A stretch of DNA of 54,628 bases. Origin: an uncultured Arenicella sp. (GTDB taxonomy: Bacteria; Pseudomonadota; Gammaproteobacteria; Arenicellales; Arenicellaceae). Shown here in pieces: positions 6,838 through 14,048 of this stretch. The first letter of the stretch is position 1. Each line of letters starts with the position of its first letter. The translations under genes and the position numbers were made by a program. The stretch spans positions 1-54,628 of the forward strand of contig CAJQNY010000124.1 in assembly GCA_905479805.1 (NCBI GenBank). Direction: 5' to 3'. The notes below the pieces were generated by a model, which did no database searches, was not told the DNA's origin, and worked only from the letters and a program-made list of their open reading frames with translations.

Positions 6838-9601
6838 CTGCGCTCACCATTTGACCCGCCAGCGTGTTCGCATGGAATTTACTCGGACTGTTACGTGATT
6901 GGTGGCGCAACTGAGAAACACGGCATATCGAACTTAAATCACAATAGGCGCAAGTCTTTTCCTCAATGGGGTTTACTCTGGCATCACCGCTTAGAAATTC
7001 AGTCGCTAATTGCTCTAATTTATTAGGCCAATCAGTTTTGGCATCGCTCCATTGTTCTGCATAACGGCGCGCGTAATGATTTGACTCTGGTTTGACAATG
7101 TCGGTTTCCGCTAGTTCTTGAAACTCCATTTTCTTAGCGTCTATTTTAGCGTAACTAAAACCTGAAATAGGCTTGGCTTTTTTCTTATCTAAGGCAACGG
7201 CATAAAGCGGCAGTTGTGGCTTGGCTATACGCTCATCTAGCCAATCTTGACGAGAAGTAGCACCTGTTTTGTAATCGATGATAATAGTACGACCATCATC
7301 CGTGGCATCCAAACGGTCTATCACAAAGGTAAACTCGATTCCGCCGATCTCGGCTTCGTATCGCTGTTCGCGCTCGAGTACCGCAAAACTGCTCGGCCGC
7401 TTTAATTCGTAAGTAAGCCACTCTGCCAATATATTCTTTAAGCGAGTTCTCTCTAATTTGAGCAATGCAGACTTATCGCCGTTAAGCTTTAACTGCGTAT
7501 CTGCCAATAATCGATCGAGCATGCCGTCTAAAAAGACCGGGAAGTTATTACTGATTGCTCTTTCTAGTTGATCGCTGGTTTGCAATTCGCCCCAGGCGAT
7601 TTCTAATAGTCGATGCACCACTGTTCCACGATCTAAGCTATCTAAACCAAACTCTGATTCTACTTCTCGATTAAAACCTAGTTGGTGAGTCACAAAGGCT
7701 TTAAAAGCGCAATTTGATTGATGCTCAAATATACTGGTGCCTCCCGCCATAGACCTTGACCCAAGCCAAGCAGGCCCTACGACATCCTGATAAATCTCTA
7801 GTTCTGGCTTATCCACTAGACGCCCTTCTAAACCAGAATCTTGCCCTGAACTAAACAACTCATCACGAAAAATTGCGCTTGGGCTCGACCCCATGTCCAC
7901 GTCGTTGTCATCGCTAAGTGCATAGCTAACAATTACTCGCTGAGACGATCTAAGTAGACTAGCGATCACTTGCTTGGTTTGTGCGTATGCGCGAGTAGGG
8001 CTAGCATCAGGGAATCCTGTATCCATCAATACACGATTAGGAATAAAGGCATCTCTTACTGCACTCGGCGGGAAATTTTGGCTCATTCCCAATAGTCTAG
8101 TGACATCTGCTTTTTGTCCTATGGCTTCGTAGATGCCAGATATCAGTATTGGTGAACCGGCAGCCTTAGGAAGAAATATTGCATCGTTTGCAGCCGAGTT
8201 TAATATCTCAATGGCTTTGCTTAGACCAATGTTAGATTGAACCACAGACATACTAGAAAAATCATTTAGAAACGATTTCCAACGTTCTTGTAGCTGATAG
8301 TCTTTAGTGTTTAGAGAACCATCAGCAATGGAAATTCGCCAACCCCATGCGTGCAACCAGTTTTCGAATACTTGCACCCATTCATCGAAACCAATGGCGG
8401 CAAAGTTAGTGTTTTCCTTTTGGCTATCTAACAATTGTTGAATCTCTACTCTAGCGTCAACGATTGACGTAAAGGAATCGTACAGAGCACTACCCGCATC
8501 ATCAGTCTCCTTCTCAAAACATTGTTCAATTAGACTGGGAATATCAGTCAATCTCACCCGACTAAGGCGCTGCTTTTTCAACCAGCGTTCAAACTTTCTG
8601 GCTTGATTGGGGTGGCGTGTGATAGCGGCAAGGTATCGGTTGCGCAACATTAAACAAAGATCGCTAACGGCAATGCTGTTGCGCAATGTTTTAATGGCGC
8701 TTAAGGCGGACTCAATGGCCGGCCAATCAGCCATGGGCTGACCCAAACTAAAACGGTATACGGTATCGCTTAGGTGAACATCCAAAGGTGATTTATTTGG
8801 ATAGAACACATCACGTGCGATTTCCTGAACCTGGGCATATTTTTGTTGCAGATCAGGAATAACTACATTGATCTTAGACTCTGGCTGGGTCTCTATGAGT
8901 GTTCTAGCATGTTGTAGGGCGGTGCGGATTTCACCGCCTGTATCGAGAAATCGCTCGTAGCTAGACTCCTGATCAACTACCTCAAATCCATTTGATTGTT
9001 CATGACGCACGCCACAAGCGGACTCAAGTTGCATAAGACGTTGCTGGGCATCACTAATCAGGTCAAATGAATGCCAAACCACGTTTTTGAACGGTGACTT
9101 AATCGTCTTAGACTGCAAGATTTTCGATAGCAACGTTGGCTCGTCGATCAAACGGCGTTTTTCCAACATAGCTTGATAGGCCTTGATCCATTCAATAAAT
9201 TTGTCTATATCAGCCACATGATCGTCTTGCAGCTGATCTACATTGAGGCACCAATCATTAATTAGGCGCCAACTGCGTTGTGCCGCCCGGCTGGTTTGTC
9301 GAACATTAAGAAGCGTGAGTTCACGCTCTTGTCTGCGCGTTAATTCAATTACCTGTGCCCACAAAAGAAGGCTTTTCTGGGGGTCGATTAGGGTCGCCTC
9401 AGGCGCTAATGTAGACCGGTTGATCTGCCAAATCAGTTTGTAATAGTCAGCCCAGACAAGAATATTTGGCGATTCCCAGACGGTGCGACCTAGCGCAATT
9501 TGTTGCTCACTATAATCGGCATGTAAAGCTGTGGCTAAGCTTCTGGTAGGCACCAATACGGCAGACTGTCGTTCCAAGTTATTTAGCCACTGTTGTTCCA
9601 T
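6830..9601 (-). CDS. AddB-like PD-(D/E)XK nuclease, probable Fe-S protein
   Basis: A 923-residue partner of the AddA-like helicase. It has a degenerate N-terminal helicase-like half and a C-terminal nuclease with TVVHRLLE and the metal-binding TIIIDYKTG. Cysteines flank the nuclease: one at CAFKAF near residue 620, and CAYCDLSSIC near residue 885. This is the arrangement that holds a 4Fe-4S cluster in AddB. There is no obvious intact Walker A at the N-terminus. The gene precedes the AddA-like gene with an 8 bp overlap, in the addB-addA order usual for this system. Upstream, the cytochrome c4 terminator separates it from the gene before it, so its promoter must lie in about 9602-9655 or transcription reads through. 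Confidence 0.88.
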   Translation of the reverse strand: MEQQWLNNLERQSAVLVPTRSLATALHADYSEQQIALGRTVWESPNILVWADYYKLIWQINRSTLAPEATLIDPQKSLLLWAQVIELTRRQERELTLLNVRQTSRAAQRSWRLINDWCLNVDQLQDDHVADIDKFIEWIKAYQAMLEKRRLIDEPTLLSKILQSKTIKSPFKNVVWHSFDLISDAQQRLMQLESACGVRHEQSNGFEVVDQESSYERFLDTGGEIRTALQHARTLIETQPESKINVVIPDLQQKYAQVQEIARDVFYPNKSPLDVHLSDTVYRFSLGQPMADWPAIESALSAIKTLRNSIAVSDLCLMLRNRYLAAITRHPNQARKFERWLKKQRLSRVRLTDIPSLIEQCFEKETDDAGSALYDSFTSIVDARVEIQQLLDSQKENTNFAAIGFDEWVQVFENWLHAWGWRISIADGSLNTKDYQLQERWKSFLNDFSSMSVVQSNIGLSKAIEILNSAANDAIFLPKAAGSPILISGIYEAIGQKADVTRLLGMSQNFPPSAVRDAFIPNRVLMDTGFPDASPTRAYAQTKQVIASLLRSSQRVIVSYALSDDNDVDMGSSPSAIFRDELFSSGQDSGLEGRLVDKPELEIYQDVVGPAWLGSRSMAGGTSIFEHQSNCAFKAFVTHQLGFNREVESEFGLDSLDRGTVVHRLLEIAWGELQTSDQLERAISNNFPVFLDGMLDRLLADTQLKLNGDKSALLKLERTRLKNILAEWLTYELKRPSSFAVLEREQRYEAEIGGIEFTFVIDRLDATDDGRTIIIDYKTGATSRQDWLDERIAKPQLPLYAVALDKKKAKPISGFSYAKIDAKKMEFQELAETDIVKPESNHYARRYAEQWSDAKTDWPNKLEQLATEFLSGDARVNPIEEKTCAYCDLSSICRVSQLRHQSRNSPSKFHANTLAGQMVSADD

Positions 9602-9655
9602 GTATAAAGTTTACCACCGGCCTCAACAAAGGTGTTGTAGTTCCTTCTTAAGCTT

Positions 9656-9683
9656 GCAAAAAAAAACGACCCGCAGGTCGTTT
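9656..9683 (-). terminator. intrinsic terminator of cytochrome c4 gene
   Basis: On the minus strand, AAACGACC pairs with GGTCGTTT around a TGCG loop and is followed by a run of nine T. It lies about 25 bp after the cytochrome stop codon. Confidence 0.85.
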
Positions 9684-9705
9684 ATGAATGCTTAAAAACT
9701 TAAGC

Positions 9706-10329
9706 CTAATTTAGTCCGGCCATATAAGCGGCTAATTCCTTAATTTGCTGCTCAGATAAACCAAAAGCAATATTAGGCATCACATCATTGTAGCCCTTGC
9801 GCTCTCCTTTCTTATACGCAAGCAATTGTTGCTCTAAATAGCTTTGATGCTGCGCAGACACTCTTGGGTAGTTTTTTGGAATACCATGACCACTAGGTCC
9901 ATGACAGCTCATACATGCTGAAATTCCACGTTCGGCGTAACCTCCTCGATATATCACCCTACCGGCCTCGGCCAAAACTTTGTCTTCATCTGTCATCGCC
10001 GTAGACACCTTAGGCACCATTGACGAATAGTAAGCATCTAAGTCGGCCATATCCTCTTCTGACAAGCTTAGCACCTGGCCAGCCATAATGGCGTTAACGC
10101 GTTCACCATCCTTAAATGCCTTCAACTGCGAGGCGATGTATCCAGGCACCTGGCCCGCAATATTTGGGTTGGCTGGAATAGAGCTAATGCCCTTCGCTCC
10201 ATGACAACTCGCACAAATAGCCGATTTTGACTCACCGGATTGTGCATCGCCGGCTGCATATACCGACCCAATAAATAGACTAATAGACGATAGTACAGCG
10301 GCGGTAATTAAAATTATTCTTTTAAACAT
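9706..10329 (-). CDS. dihaem cytochrome c4
   Basis: This is a periplasmic or membrane-attached electron carrier with two c-type haems, commonly feeding terminal oxidases. The ORF track begins 31 codons upstream, but I choose the ATG at 10329. A GGAGG ribosome-binding site lies at 10336-10340, and the product then opens with a clean signal peptide (MFKRIILITA to VYAAG). With that start the protein has 207 residues, with haem sites CASCH (39-43) and CMSCH (139-143). Candidate axial Met ligands are in NAIMAGQ and DVMPNIA. The two halves are clearly internally repeated, as expected for c4. It is divergent from engB, an arrangement familiar from Pseudomonas and relatives. Confidence 0.94.
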   Translation of the reverse strand: MFKRIILITAAVLSSISLFIGSVYAAGDAQSGESKSAICASCHGAKGISSIPANPNIAGQVPGYIASQLKAFKDGERVNAIMAGQVLSLSEEDMADLDAYYSSMVPKVSTAMTDEDKVLAEAGRVIYRGGYAERGISACMSCHGPSGHGIPKNYPRVSAQHQSYLEQQLLAYKKGERKGYNDVMPNIAFGLSEQQIKELAAYMAGLN

Positions 10330-10335
10330 TCGGAG

Positions 10336-10340
10336 CCTCC
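10336..10340 (-). promoter_or_regulatory. ribosome-binding site that decides the cytochrome c4 start
   Basis: GGAGG on the minus strand is 6 nt before the ATG at 10329. It favours the shorter protein with an N-terminal signal peptide over the longer ORF. Confidence 0.8.
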
Positions 10341-10473
10341 AAAATAAGCTCGTAGGTAAGGTATCACGTGTTTGGGAGAGTCTTATAGCATGGTAGCGAT
10401 TGTCTCTCAAGAGTATGCCCACTGTTTGTCTATTATAGGGGTTAATGGAACAGTTTAATCCGTATTAATTTGC

Positions 10474-10479
10474 TACAAT
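10474..10479 (+). promoter_or_regulatory. extended -10 immediately before engB
   Basis: TGCTACAAT (extended -10 with TACAAT at 10474-10479) ends 6 nt before the engB ATG. Transcription would start at about the A of the ATG, and no Shine-Dalgarno precedes it. This suggests a leaderless mRNA. Confidence 0.4.
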
Positions 10480-10485
10480 CCGCCG

Positions 10486-11145
10486 ATGTCTGAAAGTAAC
10501 AAAAATCATGGAAATAATTCGACCACCTCGCAACCAGAGTTGCCTGAAATATTGCGTGACCCAAAATTTGTCTTAGGTGCTGCGGAAGCCCATCAGTTTC
10601 CTAAAGACGACATCATTGAAATTGCCTTTGCCGGCCGTTCAAATGTCGGAAAATCCAGTGCTATCAATGCGATAGCTAATCGTCGCAAATTAGCAAGAAC
10701 AAGTAAAACACCTGGGCGAACTCAACAAATCAATTTTTTTACCCTAGGCGAGCAAGCAAGATTAGCGGACCTCCCCGGCTATGGTTTCGCACAAGTACCG
10801 CTAGCGATCAAGGCTAAATGGCAAAATACCATCAAGTCATATCTTTCTGAGCGAAGCAACCTGATTATATTAGTGTTGTTGATGGATATACGACACCCTT
10901 TAACTGACTTGGATTGGAATATGGTCGAATGGGCGAGCGAATCTGGGTTAGCCACTCAAATACTACTAACCAAAGCCGATAAATTTAAACGCGGTAAAAT
11001 TGCCTCTACCGTTCTTGACGTCGAAAGACAACTTTCCAGAGTAAATGGACAATTTGGTGTAGAACCTTTTTCTTCGACCAATTACACAGGTGTCAAGAAA
11101 ATGCGGACGCAGCTAGCAGAATGGGTGTCTGACAGCATTTCTTAA
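10486..11145 (+). CDS. engB: ribosome-biogenesis GTPase EngB/YsxC (YihA)
   Basis: A TrmE-Era-EngA-EngB-type GTPase of 219 residues that acts in large ribosomal subunit assembly and is usually essential. The G motifs are intact: P-loop GRSNVGKSS at 50-58, GRTQQIN as switch I, DLPGYG as G3, and TKAD as G4. The N-terminal 30 residues are rich in Ser, Asn and Thr and are a low-complexity extension. The gene is divergent from cytochrome c4. No Shine-Dalgarno is visible, and a -10-like sequence abuts the start. Downstream lies a 494 bp gene-free stretch with a structured RNA candidate. Confidence 0.97.
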   Translation: MSESNKNHGNNSTTSQPELPEILRDPKFVLGAAEAHQFPKDDIIEIAFAGRSNVGKSSAINAIANRRKLARTSKTPGRTQQINFFTLGEQARLADLPGYGFAQVPLAIKAKWQNTIKSYLSERSNLIILVLLMDIRHPLTDLDWNMVEWASESGLATQILLTKADKFKRGKIASTVLDVERQLSRVNGQFGVEPFSSTNYTGVKKMRTQLAEWVSDSIS

Positions 11146-11180
11146 GAATATTACTTTAGGCTAATTTTGCATAAAGTGTC

Positions 11181-11209
11181 TTGAATTAGCGTCACTTTAG
11201 TTTTAAGAT
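11181..11209 (+). promoter_or_regulatory. possible promoter for the structured RNA
   Basis: TTGAAT (11181-11186) and TAAGAT (11204-11209) are 17 nt apart, each matching 4 of 6 consensus bases. A start near 11216 would give a transcript of about 145 nt ending at the T-tract near 11362. Matches of this quality occur by chance, so this is a proposal. Confidence 0.3.
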
Positions 11210-11215
11210 TGAGGA

Positions 11216-11362
11216 ATAGATAAAAGTTGAATGGTGCGCAATTTCAAGTGACAGCATTCATCGAAAGAATTGTCTAGGGTAGACAGTCCCCCCAAACGAC
11301 ATCCCCTTGGAATACCACACACACGGTATTTCGTTTGCCCTAGACATCTTTTCTTTTTTTAT
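11216..11362 (+). ncRNA. candidate small regulatory RNA with compound stem-loop and U-tract
   Basis: The 3' strand of the stem is one unbroken 22-nt run, 11325-11346. It pairs with three blocks on the 5' side: TGTCTAGGG (11271-11279), CAAACGA (11293-11299) and AATACC (11311-11316), leaving an 8-nt ACACACAC loop. The intervening 5' bulges contain the C-rich strings TCCCCCC and ATCCCCTT. The stem is followed directly by TCTTTTCTTTTTTTAT, as in an intrinsic terminator. The first block can instead close a short hairpin, TGTCTA-GGG-TAGACA (11271-11285). The 5' end is set by a weak promoter match, so it is uncertain. In Enterobacterales and Pseudomonas the Spot 42 and ErsA sRNAs lie between polA and engB. 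This element is next to engB with polA about 4 kb away, so it may be a positional counterpart; I see no sequence match to either. It could also simply be an elaborate engB terminator. Confidence 0.55.
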
Positions 11363-11407
11363 CTCCCACTCCTTTATCTCGCACGCCTTTTCAAATTCAA
11401 TCTCCAT
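11258..11407 (-). CDS. possible 49-aa small ORF antisense to the structured RNA
   Basis: An ATG at 11407 opens 49 codons ending in TGA, with AGGAG 6 nt upstream (11414-11418). The product begins MEIEFEKACEIKEWEIKKEK and ends in a Gly/aromatic-rich segment. It matches no family I know, is too short for the ORF track, and uses several rare-looking codons (AGG and repeated GGG). It lies across the strongly base-paired element on the opposite strand, which better explains the sequence constraint. I list it as an alternative reading with low confidence. Confidence 0.18.
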   Translation of the reverse strand: MEIEFEKACEIKEWEIKKEKMSRANEIPCVWYSKGMSFGGTVYPRQFFR

Positions 11408-11591
11408 ATCTAGCTCCTAGCATGTACTTAGCAGTAAGAACTTAGAGCTCGTTTGTATCCTCTCAAATATTTGCAGTTACTTATTGACCCAAACCAGCTG
11501 GAAACTCCACTACCGCTAGTATTAAATCAAACTTAAGCTCACCCGACGAGTGAAAATACTCTAACTAGATGAACCCCTAATGGAATGCATT

Positions 11592-11600
11592 TGCTATACT
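11592..11600 (+). promoter_or_regulatory. extended -10 for the M14 lipoprotein gene
   Basis: TTGCTATACT contains the extended -10 TG-N-TATACT, with the -10 at 11595-11600. It lies 39 nt before the ATG at 11640. The -35 region is weak. Confidence 0.45.
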
Positions 11601-11639
11601 TTGCAGACCGCGTAACCTCAGCAAAATAATGATCTTTCG

Positions 11640-12824
11640 ATGACTGGGAAAGGAAGCAACAAACGAATCACCCGCAATATTTTTTATCTGGCTGCATTGT
11701 GCTGCGTGTTACTTGTCAGCGCTTGCCAACAGAACAACTCTGAGACGAACAGCGTAATTTCAACTGGGGGTAATCAGGAACTAGACCTCTCTAACCAACC
11801 AATCGTTGAAGAGAATAGCTCAGTAAACAAGGGTGAAAATATATTAGGTGATGGCTTTTACAGCGGCACCGATAAGCAGCCAGTGGACGCTCTTAAACCT
11901 GGTGAAACAGTACAAAACTCCATTGTAGCTGATTCTGATTTTTCCAAGAAAGACTCAGATACGAATGACACCGAAGCCCAAATAGAGACCTATTGTATAA
12001 ACTCTGAAATCAAGAGCACACCCAACTCCATCAGCACCGACGAAGCATGTGAAATGATTTCCAATCGTTTGGCGAGCGTTAGCTATCAAAGTTGTGCGTC
12101 AGCTAACCTCCAATATAGCCAGTGCTCTTCAGTGTCCGGTTTTCCCATTTTGGTTAGCGAGTTTGCGCCTTTGAACGATCGTGAACCACAGGGTCGTATC
12201 TTGGTAATCGGTGGAACCCACGGAGACGAATTAACATCAGTAAGCATTTCGTTTAGATGGATTGAAAAACTCAACAAATATCATTCGGGCTTATTCCATT
12301 GGCACGTCGCCCCGATGATGAACCCAGACGGTGTGTTGAACCGGTCAGCATCTCGTACGAATAAAAATGGTGTAGACCTAAATCGAAACATGCCCTCTGA
12401 TGATTGGGAGGAAAATGCTCTTAAGTATTGGGAAGAAAAACAGGGCAAGAATGCAAGGAAATATCCTGGTGAACATCCCGCCAGTGAGCCAGAGACGCAA
12501 TGGTTGATTGATGAAATTAATACGTTCAAACCTGATGCGATTATCAGCGTACATGCGCCATACGGAGTCGTAGATTTTGATGCTTTGGCTCTCAATACCG
12601 CACCTAGAAGCTTAGGTAAGCTAACACTAAACTTACTCGGCACCTACCCAGGCTCCCTTGGCAATTACGCAGGAATTAATCGAGACATACCTGTCATCAC
12701 ACTCGAACTACCGCACGCGTGGGATATGCCATCGGATAAAGAAACCACCAAAATTTGGGAAGATATTGTTTCTTGGCTAAGAAAAAATGTCAGAACGGAA
12801 CAGCTCGCTAAAATTGACGACTAA
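11640..12824 (+). CDS. M14-family zinc carboxypeptidase lipoprotein, probable peptidoglycan peptide trimmer
   Basis: A 394-residue exported metallopeptidase. The N-terminus has a signal sequence with lipobox LVSAC, so Cys29 would be lipidated. Residues 30-110 are a Ser/Asn/Glu-rich linker. The catalytic domain has the M14 zinc motif His194 and Glu197 in GGTHGDE, the substrate-binding NPDG and VDLNRN segments, a likely third zinc ligand His305 in VHAPYG, and a candidate general base Glu356 in TLELPHAW. The short domain resembles MpaA and Csd4-type enzymes that cut stem peptides rather than digestive carboxypeptidases. Its stop is 1 nt from the stop of the convergent L,D-transpeptidase-like gene. 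Cell-wall context suggests it trims muropeptides in the periplasm; the exact bond is inferred. Confidence 0.85.
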   Translation: MTGKGSNKRITRNIFYLAALCCVLLVSACQQNNSETNSVISTGGNQELDLSNQPIVEENSSVNKGENILGDGFYSGTDKQPVDALKPGETVQNSIVADSDFSKKDSDTNDTEAQIETYCINSEIKSTPNSISTDEACEMISNRLASVSYQSCASANLQYSQCSSVSGFPILVSEFAPLNDREPQGRILVIGGTHGDELTSVSISFRWIEKLNKYHSGLFHWHVAPMMNPDGVLNRSASRTNKNGVDLNRNMPSDDWEENALKYWEEKQGKNARKYPGEHPASEPETQWLIDEINTFKPDAIISVHAPYGVVDFDALALNTAPRSLGKLTLNLLGTYPGSLGNYAGINRDIPVITLELPHAWDMPSDKETTKIWEDIVSWLRKNVRTEQLAKIDD

Positions 12825-12825
12825 G

Positions 12826-14046
12826 CTAACCTTCGTAAACAATTTTCCAAGTTCCGCTTTCGTCCCGTTTCCAGTATTGCTCCTTTGAGGCCTTTCCTGA
12901 ATAATTATTGCTGAGATAATGTTGTGTATATCTAACCAAAAACATATCGTCAGCACCGGGATAGACAAATAAACTCTCTATATCTAAATCAACTTGCACA
13001 AAAGTTTTACCATCATTCACTTCCCGTTTTCTGGCCAACCAAGTCGAAAAGTTATTGCTACCAAAATTAAAATTCTCTTGTGAATAATGCTTAGCATAAA
13101 TTTCCGTGTCCAAACTTTCCCAATCACTTTTCCACGTTTGAAGGATTCGCAAATACTTTTGTTTTTCTTGATTTAAAGTATCCGCATTAACCCATTCGAT
13201 CTTGTCGGTCAGCACAACTGGAGTTCGAGATTCGATATCTATGTAGTTTTCAATGTCCAACAAATCATCGTTGCTCAGAACGAAACAACCCTCACTAGCC
13301 CAAGGTGCACGAGCGTAAGTATTAGATGGGGTTCCGTGTAACCAGATACCGTACCCGGTTCGTTTCAGAGAACGATCAAATCGATTTGGGTAATCAACCG
13401 GAAACGCACCTTCTCCATAAAGATCAGGCAGCTCATCAGACTTGATATGCTTATAAATAGAATAAACTCCCACTGGGGTTTTATTGTCGCCCTCTACTTC
13501 TTTACCAAAGCCTGCTGAGCCAACAGACATATAATAGTCTTTGACTAAATACGGTTGCTCGTTTCTGTTTTGGTAAAGAAATAGACGCCCTGCACTCATA
13601 TCTGCTACAAGCACATGGGGGTGGCTGCCCATGTCGATTAAACTGGCCGGAAACAAATTACGGGTATCCTTACCACGACTCTCCCAACGATTTTTGAGTT
13701 GGTGTTTCAGTTTAAGCAACGGCTCCGAATCCGGAGAAACATTTTGACCGATAGTATCGAGCTCCACCGACATAGCTTGCAAAATGTCAGCCTTGAGAAG
13801 GTGGCCCAACTTGCTTTTCGGATATTTGACTACATGTTGATTTGCTTCTGAGAGAGCGTGTTGCAATTTACCCTCTTGAATCAAATCGACAATCGTTAGC
13901 AATTCCGGTTCGTAATTACTCTCCGAGTTATCTTTGTCTGCCCTTATTTGGGCATGGCTCGTCCAAGACCCCGTTATTAAGGCCAGTGCAATACACGCTG
14001 GCATCACATATCGACTCCGCCGTCTGTTTAACAATAAAAAAGTCAT
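12826..14046 (-). CDS. L,D-transpeptidase-fold enzyme (YkuD) with C-terminal NTF2-like domain, Csd6-like layout
   Basis: A 406-residue exported enzyme. A signal peptide ends near SHAQ at about residue 33. Residues 45-125 form a helical, TPR-like segment. The YkuD domain contains VLVADMSAGRLFLYQ and the active-site block with His237 in WLHGTP and nucleophile Cys254 in SEGC. Residues from about 290 form an NTF2-like domain containing VRYTQHYLSNN. This three-part layout is that of Helicobacter Csd6 and Campylobacter Pgp2, which act as L,D-carboxypeptidases. A true transpeptidase or Lpp-crosslink hydrolase (YafK-like) is also possible. It follows the TPR gene by 2 bp and converges on an M14 carboxypeptidase, which supports a peptidoglycan-editing role. 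Confidence 0.87.
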   Translation of the reverse strand: MTFLLLNRRRSRYVMPACIALALITGSWTSHAQIRADKDNSESNYEPELLTIVDLIQEGKLQHALSEANQHVVKYPKSKLGHLLKADILQAMSVELDTIGQNVSPDSEPLLKLKHQLKNRWESRGKDTRNLFPASLIDMGSHPHVLVADMSAGRLFLYQNRNEQPYLVKDYYMSVGSAGFGKEVEGDNKTPVGVYSIYKHIKSDELPDLYGEGAFPVDYPNRFDRSLKRTGYGIWLHGTPSNTYARAPWASEGCFVLSNDDLLDIENYIDIESRTPVVLTDKIEWVNADTLNQEKQKYLRILQTWKSDWESLDTEIYAKHYSQENFNFGSNNFSTWLARKREVNDGKTFVQVDLDIESLFVYPGADDMFLVRYTQHYLSNNYSGKASKEQYWKRDESGTWKIVYEG

Positions 14047-14048
14047 CT

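Larger units (their letters stand above)
11146..11639. other. 494-bp gene-free region containing a structured RNA candidate
   Basis: This stretch holds a putative promoter (11181-11209), a compound stem-loop with T-tract (11271-11362), a possible antisense small ORF (11258-11407 minus) and, at its right end, the promoter of the lipoprotein gene. From about 11363 to 11560 the plus strand is pyrimidine-rich and I see nothing definite there. Confidence 0.7.

Noticed and set aside
10330-10422. N-terminal extension of the cytochrome c4 ORF
   Set aside because: It would bury the signal peptide behind 31 residues, while GGAGG supports the internal ATG.
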